Below the pieces are notes generated by a model. That model did no database searches. It was given only the letters and a program-made list of their open reading frames with translations, and was not told the origin of the DNA. 64,000 bases of DNA from Hygrocybe punicea (taxonomy: Eukaryota; Basidiomycota; Agaricomycetes; Agaricales; Hygrophoraceae): contig OY744464.1 of assembly GCA_963556145.1 (NCBI GenBank), forward strand, positions 4,030,001 to 4,094,000, written 5' to 3'. Positions 1-12,597 of this stretch are shown piece by piece. Position numbers and translations under genes: made by a program. How positions within the stretch are numbered: the first letter of the stretch is position 1; the number at the start of each line of letters is the position of its first letter.

Positions 1-3000
1 CTGAGCGCAAGGTGTCAGCCAACCACACATCAGCGAAAACTGGGATGCACGTACAGGCGTCGAACCTCCAAATCCTCTCCATTCATGATGATATCGTAGA
101 ACCCAAATAGCACTGGGAACCAGAACTTGATCATGTTGTCCTCTTGTGAGTTTTTTAACAAAGCTGCCCCCGTCAAAGCGCATTCTGGGCAGTCGAGCAT
201 CACGGGAATGACACCACGCAGCATGGCAATCGCGAGTAAACTGATTTTTTGATATTTGCTCACTTTGCAGAACTCCGTAATGCAAACGGTGAGATCAGCA
301 AAAGAGCCATATCGGACAATGGCAGGAAAATGGTCCTTATTGAGTCGAGTAACGATCTCAAAAGCGGAACTTGCGATTCGCTCTGTGAGGAAACATGAGC
401 ATTAGTCTGGAACATGATAAAAAAACCGTCACCTGTTAACACCTTCGATGCAGAGGAGAACACTCCGAACATTGTCCTCCAGCCCGATCGCAGATTTTGT
501 GCACGTGCTTGTATCATTTGCTGTAGACATTGGAGTACCTGTGCCAATTAAATCAAAACGAGGTAGCTGGGCACGAACCATTGGATCTCACCATATCTCG
601 AATTTCGGGGTTATGGTTGTGGATCATCGTGTGTTCAAATGGTTTCAAGAAGTCTTTTTGAAATTTGAAGTGTGGCAATTCTTCCTTCTCCAAGAATCGC
701 ATTGAGAGCTGACGGAGAGAATCCAATGCAAAAAAGCCAACGTGAGGGTTGTTATGGCAGCAAACCTATCATACACTCGTGAGTGGTTAGGATTATTATT
801 ATTGAAGAGCTACCTACTTGATTAAAATGTTCTCCTAGAATATCCCAGAGATTTGACCACTCTAACCGAATTCGGTTCATGTTGTAGTACGATATCTCAA
901 CGAGTTTTTGTAGGCTGAATAATCTCGGATGCTGTGATAGACCGGACGATTGGATCTCTTCCCATGAAACATCGCTCAACGCTTGAACAAAATCGACAAT
1001 AGCCGTCTGGCAACGGTGAATTAGTAAACATCCTACCAATCTGGATTGATGGACATACGCCAGATAAGAAGTGACTCAAGGAGAACACCATATCCGCAGC
1101 AACCGTGATATGTGTAGACCGACTTTCATTTGCCAACTCTTCAGAGGGCAGCTTACGAGAGCGACTGCGCAGAAATTTGAACTTACGACGGTAATACGAC
1201 GAAGGTAGTAATGCGTACCCTTTTCGACCAGGGTCTGACACTTCGACGCCAGTACTGATCAGTTGCATGTGTTCGAGCTGACTAACACAGGTCAAGACTT
1301 CGTGCCAAGAGCCTTTGAGATTGTTGCCCTCGTTAACAGCAACGTCGAGCAGAGTTTTGATCGCCTCCATGTTTTTGGTCTTCATTTCGCCTAGATTATT
1401 CAAGAACGTGAACTTTGCCAGTGTGGTTACGAATGCGTTACGCTCCAGCTCGAGGTCAAAAAAACAAACAATCCGAATAGCGTTCTTGAAACCATCCAAA
1501 CACAATTCAACAACCTCAAGGTCGTCCGTATCCTGCAGAGGCCCGGAAAGACCAGCCAGAAAGGCAATCCACGCGACTTCGAACATTGGTCTGACATGGA
1601 CGAAATGTGAGGCGCTGAAGAACTGATCACCTCCCTTGGATCCTTTGCGTGTTGTCCGCATCATAGTTTTGAATAAGGCCTACGAAAAACCATGACCAAT
1701 AAGCTTCAGCAATGTTTCATGTAACATTACCTCGGTTTTGTTGGCCATTCCATTGGACTGTAACACATACGCCTCCTTCTGAAGATCTCTGCCAACATTA
1801 GCAAGAGCATTAGCGAGGCCTGGACCGGCAACTCCTTGTGTCCCGATTTCTATCTCATCCTTCATTCTAATTTCATTGGATACGATGTCATCAAATATCT
1901 CCGATAAGAAATCTTCTGGAAGGTCGGTGTTGTCATTGATGCCACGATTGTTTTTGATAAAATCTGACTTCGTCATGCGTTTCTTTACCTGAGGGTTATG
2001 AGCATCCGTGTTGAGCATAATGGTCGAATAGGCAAGAATATATGCCGTATCTATAACAATATATCAGATTTCTTTGAATGACGTAAATTCGAATTGCCCA
2101 CCAGCATTGGCGAACGGAGTCTGTGAATTTCCAGCGATATATCGTTCCGCAAATTTGAGCATGTAGCGATCAATCTTCTGTGCTTCGCCGGGGAGACGGA
2201 AAGCTTGTAAGAAGACTCTCAGCGCATCAACGAAGGGTAGATTCTTGAAGTCAAGGAGATCGACGAAGGCATGCATAATGGCAACATTTTCCTCATCGCT
2301 GCCAGAATGGCTTCAGCCTAAACCAAAACACAGGAACACCATGCATACCCTTCCCCCAAGTATTCACCAATCATTGCCTTTCCAAGGCCATCCGTAGAAA
2401 GAATAAATCTCGCAATATCTTGTGGCGAATTGCTTGGAATAAAGCCAGTCTCCAAAAGGAACTGGATTCCCTGTAAATGACATTAATGAACACGTATCTT
2501 CATCGTAAATAACACGGACCCGCTTCGGTTTGAAATTGAACTTCTTGATTCCCTCTAGGAGAGTAGTTTTCTTCTGCTTGGCGCTCTCAAATTTGGTTGG
2601 ATCGTCTGCGATGTCTGGTGTCTTTCTCAGTGCCTCGACACTACCCCAAGACGGTAACCTGTCAAAAGAGGGGTCAGGTGTCACGATTTCAGACCTGATA
2701 TCTTCACCCGTCTGAGATCGAGCGGCATTCTCAACAATGGGATCGATAACTGGTTTCCCTGCAGTACCCCAGACCACTAGAGATCGCAAGACAGCAACAA
2801 GGCATTCTAGACCTTGACGTTTGAGTTGGCTTTCCGAGAGGCCCATCACTGAGGTATCCATAGTTCCAGAAATAGACAAGGCCGAGGTACTGAGTGATGG
2901 AGGTACTACAGCATTGTGAGTCTTGCCTGTAGGACTGTTTGCAGGACTCGGGAGATCATTGGTTCTTGGCTGGATAGTGCTGGAAGGGGTTGTCCCGATT

Positions 3001-5275
3001 TTGGAGATGATATTCATGAGACTGTTTGGAAAGTATGATAACGGTTCTATAAGCAAGATGAAGATCGGCACATACTGCTCGTATATGTTATCCACAGCTT
3101 CGCTATCACAGTCGTAGTTAAGATAAATCTCAACGATTGCTTGAGGATCCTGACAAAGTCGGGAGAGCATTCCCAAAATAACTGCCTTCTGTTTCAGGGT
3201 GGATGTCTTCATTTCAAGGATGGGGATGAAAATTTCGTGTAGGAGAACTTCTATCTCTTTCTGCATCGAACACTCTTTACAACTAGCCGCACGTAAGGGT
3301 ATTGATAACACACCTTCAACTTGGTTCGCATACCAGAAATGACACGCCAAAATATTTCCACGCTAATCTCGAAAACCTGCGGAACTGGACTGACGGCATT
3401 ACGACTTAAACTCAGACAAAGATACTGGTTTATCGCCTGCACGAAGGATGTAGCCTCATTGGAAGAACTGGAGAAAATGATCGCAGAGGAGTCCACAATC
3501 AAGGTCAGATGAGAATTCAAGACGGTTAACACCAAATGCAGTGAAAGTAGTTTAGAACGCATCGCATGCGATTTTACATCGCGTTCACTGATTGTGAATG
3601 TCAAGCAATATATGAAATAGAGGTTTTGAAACAAACTTACCTTTCGGTATTTAAAGGCTTCATGGTCAATTTGCAAAGCGCACGAAACACCAGAAAGGCA
3701 TCTTTGATGAAGAGGTCGTTTACTGTAAGAGGCTTGCTCCCTCCACCCTGTTCGACCTCAGGTAAGAGATCAGGACGACCCGTTGTCTCGAGACTGTGTC
3801 TAGAAAGAAGATTAGATGTGACAGAGTGCAAGATCCAACCGAACTGACGCGTTAACGTTGTATTGAGAATCCAGTCCTGGTCCCTCGGTCGAATTTCCAC
3901 TGCTATCAAACGATTCGTTCAGTGTGTCTGCGACAACAGGTGTCGGTGGCGAGTCTGAGACTTCCGCCAGTGGAGCAACGGCAGATTCTGAATGCAAATT
4001 TTCCGTTTCAGTATGACCGTTGAAGGTCTTTGGTGATGGAGCGGTGGTCGACAAAGGCACCGTCTCCGGCCTCTGCACAGTGAATGAAGCACGATTAGAT
4101 GATGAAGCACTCTCAGGCCCATTGGAAGATTGAGGAGTGCTGGAGTCGCCATACTCCTTTACTCCGCTACCAGCTTTACAGCGCGTGAAGACATGATGAA
4201 CCATTTGCGTAAGTCCCCCTTGCGCCACCATCTGATTTACCGCATCTGCACTCAATAGGAACACATTGTAGACCGTACGAACAGCCTTGAGTAACGACGA
4301 ATGGTGCACAAGAATCGTCGGGGACAAAACCAGAGACAGGAGAGCCTTGACTATCTGAAGTGAGACCGTTTCCGCCGTAGTTTCGGTGTGACAAGCAGTG
4401 ATAGTGTGTACGACCAGATCAACCAAAGATGGCGGTGACATAGTGGGATGTGATCCCCCTGCTAATGGTTTCAACCCTGGCCCGGGAGAAGGCGGTGGCG
4501 AAAGAAATGAATGTGCAGGTACAGGTACAGGTTCGGCGAAGAATGAATAGGCTATGAGTTTGGAGATGCAGTCCAGACTGGCAATCATTAGTTTCTCATT
4601 CCGCGTCTCACATGCGAGTCGCAATGGCTCGAATATTTCGCGAGGTCGATCTCCCCCTTGACCTGAACGAACCATCTCCAAAGCTTGTTTTACGCTGTCA
4701 CGAAGTGGTGCAGAACGTTTCGCCTCTTTGGAAGCAGATATTGTCTCCAGAGCAGTTGAAATAAGAACGACTGAAACAGTGCGACCTTTTGAAATTGTGA
4801 GCGACCGCCTGTGTGATGCGGTTACGGGTGAACTCGATGTTGGTGTGTGTGGTCGAGATTCACGAATATTCAAATGCGTGGATTGTTCAGAGGGAGGGTG
4901 GAAGGAATCATCGGGGAAATAGTTATGCGATGGATGTTCTGGAAGCGCGCGTTTTTTGGATGGTGCAGGAGGTATTGTTAAGGGATGTGATTCTCCGGTG
5001 CCCATTTCCACTTTGTCTTGCTCGCCGATTTCATTCTGACCTGACGATCCGTTTGTATGGATTTGGACATGCCCAGCGTCCTGTATCGTGTTCTGGTCTG
5101 GAGGAACCACTGGTGCACCTTCTTGAGTTTCTTCCGGGTCCGGGAGGGTTGAAGGATAATGACGACGGTGACCCTCCTTGGAAAAGGCGGTTGTGTTTGG
5201 CGCGTCTGGCTGGGGAGGGGAGTCAACAGGCGGACTACTGGTGGATATGACCTGGGCATCGTTAGCCACAGTCAT
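1..5275 (-). CDS. SEC7: SEC7/BIG-type guanine nucleotide exchange factor for Arf GTPases (C-terminus beyond window)
   Basis: Large exchange factor expected to activate Arf at the trans-Golgi to drive vesicle budding. The start at 5275 (MTVANDAQ) is the first ATG after an open stretch. A long Ser/Pro/acidic N-terminal region comes first. A DCB-type helical region follows at about 4770-4200 ([19 protein letters not shown]). The HUS box is visible at about 3110 ([16 protein letters not shown]). The Sec7 domain lies at about 2530-1890 and contains [20 protein letters not shown] with the catalytic Glu, then [19 protein letters not shown] repeats run from about 1660 to the left edge. Several short introns split the gene. 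The order DCB-HUS-Sec7-HDS matches the Sec7/BIG family rather than GBF1, as a family-level inference. The stop codon is not in the window. The gene is divergent from DYS1, 123 bp away. Confidence 0.92.
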
Positions 5276-5398
5276 GTTGAAAGGTCTAGGATCGTCCTGC
5301 TCGCAGCAGCTATAGGACTGCGTCGCTGTACTGACGCGTGAGCCTGAGACCGATAAAAGCGATATGCCGGAGTTTGCCTCCAAACTTGAATTTGAACG

Positions 5399-6790
5399 AT
5401 GACTACAATCCCAATCTCTTCCGTCCCTTCTGGTGCTTCTGCTGCCGTTTTACAACCGTCGGAGCCTATGCCAGCCACGGCTGTGTCAGTGCAAGGACCG
5501 AATTTCGATACAGAAATCTCGCTCCAGGCTCTTTTGGCCAGTTATGAACGCATTGGCTTCCAGGCGAATAGCTTTGGGAAAGCCATCGACATCGTCAACC
5601 GAATGGTTAGCACTATTTCCTTTAGATTATCAGGACATAAATACTGCAATAGTGAATTGCACAGCGAAATTGGCGGCTTTCGGATGACCCTATTGCAGAG
5701 GATGAGCCAGAGCAATACCTAGCCCCCGAAATCCGCTCTCAGACATGCTGCACCGTCTTTCTCGGTTATACCTCCAATCTCATCTCATCCGGTTTACGCG
5801 AAATCATATTGCACCTCGTAAAGCATAGACATGTTGCGGCCATCGTCACCACTGCTGGCGGAATCGAAGAAGATTTCATCAAATGTCTGGGAAAAACTTT
5901 TCTCGCTGACTTTCATCTTGATGGGGCTGATTTACGCAAGAGAGGAATGAACCGCATCGGAAATCTCATCATTCCTAATGACAACTACTGTAAATTTGAA
6001 GATTGGCTTAAGCCAATACTGGATGCGATGCTTGCGGAGCAGAAAGAGGGGGGGAGAGTCTGGACACCAAGTTCATTTATCCGAAGGCTGGGAAAGGAAA
6101 TCAACAACGAAGAATCTGTTTACTACTGGGCATACAAGGTGAAATTTTGGCTGCTTCATTACTCATGGAGGCACTGACCATAATTTCTTAGAATGACATT
6201 CCTGTCTTCTGTCCTGCACTCACTGACGGATCAATTGGAGATGTAATATATTTTCATGCCTTTCGATCTCCAGGCCTTATCATCGACATCGTTCGCGACA
6301 TTTGCGAGCTAAATGAGCTGTCGCGTAAATCAAGAAAAGCTGGTATGATTGTTCTTGGTGGAGGAGTATGCAAACATCAAATCGCCAACGCAATGTTGAT
6401 GGTAAATTTTGTTCGGTCTTACCCATTCAGATTTGGTAGCATTGACAATTTCTTTGTAGCGGAATGGGGCTGATTTCTCTGTGTTTATTGTGAGTTACAG
6501 AATACTTCTACAACTTTTTCCTGTTTTGGACCAAAGTCTTCAGAATACCGGCCAGGAATTTGATGGTTCAGACTCTGGTGCCCGGCCCGATGAAGCTGTA
6601 TCTTGGGGCAAGATCCGCGCAGGCTCCGAGTCTGTGAAGGTAAGTTTGAAACGGCCAATCCTATTCAATAATTCACAAGAGTTTGACATCCAATCTGCTT
6701 TTGCTTTGCGGTCAGATATACGCGGATGCTACTTTAGTTTTCCCACTCTTGGTGGCGGCTACTTTCGCACAAGACATCCAACATCCGTAG
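5399..6790 (+). CDS. DYS1: Deoxyhypusine synthase
   Basis: Uses spermidine and NAD to convert one lysine of eIF5A to deoxyhypusine, the first step of hypusination, in the cytosol. The first exon starts [20 protein letters not shown]. Family blocks follow in order: [56 protein letters not shown] (NAD site), [28 protein letters not shown], and [33 protein letters not shown] and SWGKIR, which carries the catalytic lysine, come next. The last exon reads [20 protein letters not shown] and ends at TAG 6788-6790. At least five short introns are inferred from frame changes at GT/AG sites. All key blocks are present, so the enzyme looks functional. The gene shares a short divergent promoter with SEC7. 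Confidence 0.95.
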
Positions 6791-6947
6791 TGCGGGAGAC
6801 TTTAGCCAAACTCACGAACACCAGGTAAAGCTGGAACCGCAATGTGAAGTTTAAACTGCCGTTCCTTGTCTCCGAAAGCTGTCAATACAATCATCACTGG
6901 AACAACTTCACGCCTCCCATCACTTGATGACGCGTGATCCGAGCGCA

Positions 6948-7855
6948 TCACACCGTTTCTACTCGACAGCGCATTGGGTGATAAGAAAGCGGTAGAGCTA
7001 AAGGCTTACCTCGATGTAATTCACCAGACCAAAGAATTAAGTCCTCCCTCAGGAGTTGAAGGATCATCAACGAGTCACGGACCGCTTCTTCCAGTGTTGC
7101 CTGCTGGATTAAGGCATGAATGGCCTCGTCAAAGGCGTGCTTAGCCAAATGACATGCCCGTTCAGAACTTTTCCGAACATCGTGATAGAAGACTGAGAAA
7201 TTGAGAGCAAGGCCGAGCCTAGTAGGATGTGTTGGCTCCAGTGTTGACATCGCATGCTCGTAAGCCAGCTTGTAAGCGGTTAGGGAGATATCCGCAAATG
7301 GATCACGGTCCTGCATCTGAGTGAATTCGGCAAGATAACGACAATAATCCCCTTTCCTATTGATATTGAGCCCGATGCCTTCTAAGCCACGTCAGAACAA
7401 TGACCTACATCTTGAGATAGAACACCTTCTCCTCCCCCGGTTTGGCTGCCAATAAAAGTTGCGAATCCAATAGATTTACAATGTCTTTGCATGTATCTGT
7501 CAATTCATGCTCGATGCGCTCTTTCTGCCCGCGGATGAGTGCAAGTTGTCTGTTCGTGATGGAGAAAGGAACAGGCTGTGCCTTCTCTAGAGTATCGAGG
7601 GCACGCCAACTATTTCTGAGGAGATTCGTAACGTTCTTGTATGCGACTGATAGCAAGTTTCGTTCGTCAATTGTAAGATGAGAACTAAACTGGTATATCA
7701 ATCCCTTGATCTGAGTAATGACGTCTGAGGAAAATGTTGTAGTGTCCTGTCAGAGAAGATGAGTGAAATGCCCACATACCATGATGGCGTTCCGCGTCTT
7801 CAGCTAGTTTTGCGAGCAATAACAAGTCAGCCCGGGAAGGCTTTTTCACTTGCAT
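6948..7855 (-). CDS. Divergent 14-3-3 protein
   Basis: 14-3-3 dimers bind phosphoserine/phosphothreonine motifs in client proteins. The start at 7855 gives MQVKKPSRADLLLLAKLAED. Splicing into VITQIKGLIYQFSSH and LTIDERNLLSVAYKNV restores helices B-C. The phosphopeptide pocket is kept: Lys of AYKNV, Arg of RNSWR, and the Arg-Tyr pair of GDYCRYLAEF after an intron. Helices G-I follow (HPTRLGLALNFSVFYHDV, LMILQLLREDLILWS). The protein is about 250 residues, normal for the family, but it ends LHR-VETV and lacks the usual acidic tail. The last 48-nt intron is a multiple of three, so spliced and unspliced transcripts end at the same stop. It is less conserved than typical fungal 14-3-3 proteins, so a specialised second paralogue is likely; this is inference. 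Confidence 0.88.
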
Positions 7856-8272
7856 CTGGAAAGGCTATCAATTATCCTGACAGAATAGATGCAACACAAC
7901 AGCATACGGGTGGCATTGAGGGAGGAGAAACGGGTGCCAGCACCGGGTGTTCACCATGACTTTTCTACTTGGTCGTTCCACGCAGCATGGCTTCTTGATA
8001 CAGGCGTTCACCAGATAGAAGGGTCTGGATCAGTTAAAGGAACGTTGAAGGACTTCAAAGGTGCTCACAGGGGCCATAAGGATGCATCGAGGGTAGATAA
8101 ACTCGTTTAAGGATACCCAAGATAGCACCAGGCTACCAAAAGGATGGGAATTGATCGATAGTGGTGAAAGCGTGGCATCCACATTTTAGGGGACAGAGAA
8201 AAATTTCAAGTTATAATAAAAGCAGTCAATTCTCTCAATTATAACATGATGCACAACAGCACAACTTTCGAA

Positions 8273-10463
8273 TCAGAATTCCATGATGCGTCTTCGATGC
8301 TTTAGGAGTTTGTGAAGAATTGCCTCAAAACCTGCTCGAAGATGACGACCGCTCGCTTCATATCGCCCAACTGTTGAATTCGCATCAATGGGAAAGTAAA
8401 GTAATAATGTTGATGAACACACCTCCGCATCACTGAAGCTGATGCGAAAATGACCCTCCATTCCATTCGACGATTGCTCTGCCTTGAACATGAATCCCGG
8501 AGCGATCAACATACCCGCTTCAGCGAGCATGCTCCACAGCTGCATCTCTAATGATTCTTCTTCCTCAGAGGGCGTCGATGGACAATTTTCGAGATGTAAT
8601 TTGATCTGGGGGAGGGTCATATGGTAATCTAAATTTCAAGCTGTTGACTTACCCAAACGAACATCCCAGATGTCGGGGGAACAAAGCTGAATATTGGTTT
8701 ATCGCAATAAGACACTTTGTTGTCCCGAGTATCATCCGACTTCAGGAATGCGAGGTAGACATCGCTCCCTTTCCAACTGCCCCCGACAGCAGAAGTAAGC
8801 TGCAGACGAAATTCCTCGCTTAAGCAATCCAGAAACTGGTTGCGTCTGAGCGTATATTGTACACGGAGGGCTGAATAATAGACTCAGTCTTCCAATGGTA
8901 ATTTTGGAATTGGGTGTCAGACCTCGCAACCAGCGAATATATCCCTCATATTTCCAGGTGAGCAGAAGTTTGATGATCATGGACTACGTGTAAACATAGT
9001 ATTTGTATCAATATAATAGAAGCATTAATGATCGTTCATACTTGCCTGTCCGAAGCCGCATGGTGCTTGAGAGGAAATTTCACCGTGCCTTTCAAGCCTT
9101 TCAGCGAACAGGGGGTTGCAAGTGAACCAGCCTAGTCGGCTACCAGGTGCAATGGTCTAGGAAAGTTTAGCAATAGCCTAAATCCCAAATGGGAACAAAC
9201 CTTGGAAAAAGTGTCCAAGCGAATCACTCGACCCTGGTAGTCAAATCTGCAGCAGACAATCTCAGACTTACATGTGGAGGAATAAGAACATAAGTATACT
9301 TCAAGAAACTGGGCACGAGATTTGAAAAATATTCTTCATCACTACCGGCCGGAACAGCACCTTGAGTCAAACGTTGCGACTTTGGAGAATAAGGCCCCTC
9401 CTGGAGAAAGAAGTACGGATCATCCTCGATAATGATGACATCTATGCAGTTGTAGTCGCTAAGCAAAGTAACGTTGAGAAGAATTTCAAACATCGCTAAC
9501 CGAATTCGACGCAGATATCATATATTTCTTTTTTCCGAATGGCACCCATTGTCTTTATCAAAGTTAGACTAGCAAGGGGTGGGTAAGATGAACTTACTGC
9601 GCCAGTGGGATTCTGTCCAACAGGAACCGTGTACAAAACATGGGGTCTGGAGAAATTCGTGTTTCAAAAACTTCAGAAAAGAAGGTAGAATGATACCTGG
9701 GCATTCCCCGGGCAATAACATCCCATCCCAACAACGTCTCCCGAAGACCATCACTGCTGATGCCTTGGGCGTCCATTGAAACTGCTACGGGTGTCACACC
9801 AGGAGGGCGCATGGTAGCCAAAGCTGACGGATATGTCCATTCCGCAACAAGCATGCCTTCTCCGGGATTGCAAAATGTAACGAGAGATCTGTAAAAGCTG
9901 AGAGAGGATCGCCAAACGTCGGGGTACAGAACGGCTTGGCATGCCTACCCATCCGTGTTTCCGATATGTAACAGTGTACTGAAGTCTTGGTATCCAGGTT
10001 TAAACACTTTGGTAGTGAATTCGTGAATGATCTCTTGAAGTGCCGGGATGCCTCTGGCCAATTGATACTGAAGGGCATCAGCCAAATTCACCGCGCCACG
10101 TTTGGTTGGATATTTGGGAACAGAAATTGGTGTGGTGTTTGAACCCTTCCTCTTAGCAAAGAGATTCCAGAACCAAGACAAAGTAGACGGTTGCGGGTGT
10201 AGGGTCAAGGGGAACGAGTTAGGTAGCAGAGCATCACTGGACAGTGAATCAAAAGGAAAGTATGTAGGACTTGGGAGACCTTGATATCAAATTTAGAATT
10301 GGTAGTTGGATTGATATGATGGGCGCTTACCTCCCGCCAACGATATCAAACCGGGTTTGCCCCAATATCGCTGCATTGTCTTCAAAGGAGAGGACGACCT
10401 TGCTGTTCCGACCTCCGAAAGATGGTGCGAGAGGTCGATGGCTGTGGGCAATTTTTCAGACAT
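8273..10463 (-). CDS. PLP-dependent aminotransferase, ARO8/kynurenine-aminoadipate type
   Basis: Fold-type I aminotransferase that moves the amino group of aromatic amino acids, kynurenine or 2-aminoadipate. Start at 10463: MSEKLPTAIDLSHHLSEV, then GKPGLISLAGG spliced to LPSPTYFPFDSLSS, the hallmark N-terminus of the family. Other blocks are LQYQLARGIPALQEIIHEF, MDAQGISSDGLRETLLGWD, and VIIIEDDPYFFLQ with the PLP-pyridine Asp. RVIRLDTFSK carries the Schiff-base lysine at about 9191 and is followed after an intron by TIAPGSRLGWFTCNP. The C-terminal exon ends HRRRIMEF at 8273. Many short introns break the gene. Yeast Aro8/Aro9 and fungal Lys-pathway enzymes are the closest named relatives; substrate cannot be decided from sequence alone. 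Confidence 0.9.
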
Positions 10464-10785
10464 GGTTGGCGGTTCGTAGTCTTGAACTTGCCACCGGAGT
10501 CCGCCGGCAGCGGCTTGAAGTCATGCTGAAGGTCAAACAGTGAATCCAAGCCTCCGCAATGTCAGTATTGACGGTAAGCGACTCAAAAAGTTGAAATGAT
10601 ATTTTTCTGTGCATACTTGAAAATGCCCCGACCCCGAGGTTAATAAATTATCTGCTTTTACAATTCGGAAATTCACCAAAACACGAACACGTGATGTTGT
10701 GATTCGGAACACCGAATCGCGTTGTACATTCATCGCCACTTTCGATTGATTCTTTTTCTGTTCTGTACAATTTTTTTTCCCTACC

Positions 10786-11257
10786 ATGTCTGCAACACCT
10801 GACAACTCCCCTGGGTCTGCCCCAATCCAACCACTCCACAATCCTGCCCAGGCGGCTCACGTTGTCGTGCCTCAAGCTCCTCTGGGAAACGTAGCCAATC
10901 AAGCCCTCGGTATGGGTGCGAAGGCTCTCCTGGCGAAGAAGTTGGCAAAGAGCCAGTAAGCTTGTTATCATTCTGACCAAACTAAGGAAGTTAACGTGAG
11001 GACCAAGCAACCCCACGTACATCTCGCCAACTGACAACTTGATGACGCCATGCACCCAGAAACTCAGTGCCGTTAAGAAAAAACATTTCGCAAAGTGTGT
11101 TTAGTTGTACTTTGCCTAAGTTATAGATGCTTATCAAGTGTCTTCTAGCGCAGGCGCAAAACCGATGGGTCAGCTATTAAGCCAGCGGGCGAGTCGCGAT
11201 GTTGAGAGTACCGAGACAGAGGAGGTGACTCAAGATGACGATGAAAACCCTTTCTAA
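10786..11257 (+). CDS. Small unknown protein, three exons
   Basis: I do not recognise this protein. The first exon starts at ATG 10786 with context CTACCATGTC and reads MSATPDNSPGSAPIQPLHNP, then a basic stretch MGAKALLAKKLAKS. A donor follows at 10958. A short second exon (about 11060-11092) and a last exon from about 11152 give SAGAKPMGQLLSQRASRD followed by an acidic tail EETEEVTQDDDENPF-like and TAA at 11255-11257. With this splicing the product is roughly 105-110 residues, with a Pro/Ala-rich start, a basic middle and an acidic end, and no membrane segment. The exon 2 frame is inferred from phase only. It is divergent from the aminotransferase, about 320 bp away. Confidence 0.5.
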
Positions 11258-11595
11258 ACGTTGAACGTTTCACCCGCTACCCCACCGGCCACCCACTTCT
11301 TATTTATCCAGTCTTGTGTGCTCCTTCCGCTCCCTACTTTGGCTGCCAGTGTTTATGTCAACGTTTATGCAACGTTACGTTTTTTTATTATCTGACTGAC
11401 TACTCCACACGATGGGCCTTTTAAGTAATGCGTATTCAAATATTCAAACATTAAATAAATGGGTAGTTCTATATGGCATAGAATAATCCTTGAATTTATA
11501 AGTATTCATGATACTCTACGAACCTTCTACCACGCCACGAACCTTCTACCGCGCACCTTCTACGTTCTACTACGCCCCTGCAATAATAGCCTGAG
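11258..11595. other. Intergenic, no gene seen
   Basis: AT-rich stretch between the small unknown gene and RING protein 1. It holds repeated short blocks of the form ACGAACCTTCTACC (about 11519-11575) that look like a decayed direct repeat. No open reading frame of interest on either strand. Confidence 0.6.
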
Positions 11596-12366
11596 ATGAA
11601 TTCATCCCATATACAGGAAGAAAATATCAGGCTTATCCTTGACCAATTGAGAGGTTCTCCGTCGACAAATCAATTGGCACGTCGGTGGGCAGTTCCACCA
11701 GTCGAATCTGACTTTCTCGAGTCTCACTGGCTGTCCTTGTTAGTCAGATCGAAGAACTTGTGAGCAACCTTCCGCGGCTCACCGAACAAAAACTCACTTC
11801 GACCGGCCACCAAGGTGCGTACAACCTACCCTGGTGATTACTGGGTCATTGTATCCAACACTTTTTGAAGATTCCTTTTGTCCAATATGCTTCACCCCTT
11901 TCCTCGCATTGCTCGCCGAAGAGGAGATGGCTCTCGCGATGGATTCACCTGCACAATCTTCTGATAACTTGGGCGTGACTCAGTTGGCACAAGCTGGACA
12001 ATGTGGCCATGTTTTCTGTCGGAGGGAGTTGAGTGTAACCTTGCTTTGGCAAAGTCGAGACTGATACATGCGCATACATAGCATATCGAAGTGGATCACC
12101 GATGCAGTGGGTCCTCGTCCGGAAAAATTACAATGACCGCCATGCTTACAATGTTGCAGCATGATTCTTGTCCAATATGCCGTCGCCTTTTCATCCCAAC
12201 TTCAATCGACTCTACTATCAATTTAGAAGCAGAGTCTGAAACCCGGTTGCATGATCAAATGTCTAGTGATCCGTTGAACACGTTCATGAGAAACTTCGGT
12301 GCCTTCGGTGAATCAGCAACCACTGGAGAGCAGAATCGCGACGAATATGCTGGCATGTATGCTTAA
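11596..12366 (+). CDS. RING-finger protein 1 (putative E3 ubiquitin ligase)
   Basis: A RING domain recruits E2 enzymes, so a role in ubiquitin transfer is inferred. Start at 11596: MNSSHIQEENIRLILDQLRG. An intron (about 11680-11738) joins ARR to QIEELVSNLPRL. The RING begins SFCPICFTPF, has an unusually long insert of about 36 residues, then QCGHVFCRR. A 54-nt intron (12028-12081) adds DISKWITDA, and a further intron joins HDSCPICRRLF. The predicted ligand order is C-x2-C ... C-x-H-x2-C-x2-D ... C-x2-C, with Asp in place of the sixth ligand. The tail after the RING is acidic and ends at TAA 12364-12366. A paralogue with the same architecture lies at 30962-31716. Confidence 0.75.
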
Positions 12367-12597
12367 ACTCTAATGGAGCTAGAATCTCTTCCTCGGTGTT
12401 TCACAACTGAAAGTGATATTTCGAAGTACATTCGTTCCAGGCCTAAATAGAGTTGTCCATTGGAGTCATGACGAAACAAGCACTATATGAGATAAACACT
12501 TTTCAAGATATCCAGGTCCTCTACAATACATCTCAGTTCCTTCGGCAGAATCGGAACAAGTTGCGCTTAAAGAAATAGAACAAGCACTGCGTGTAGT

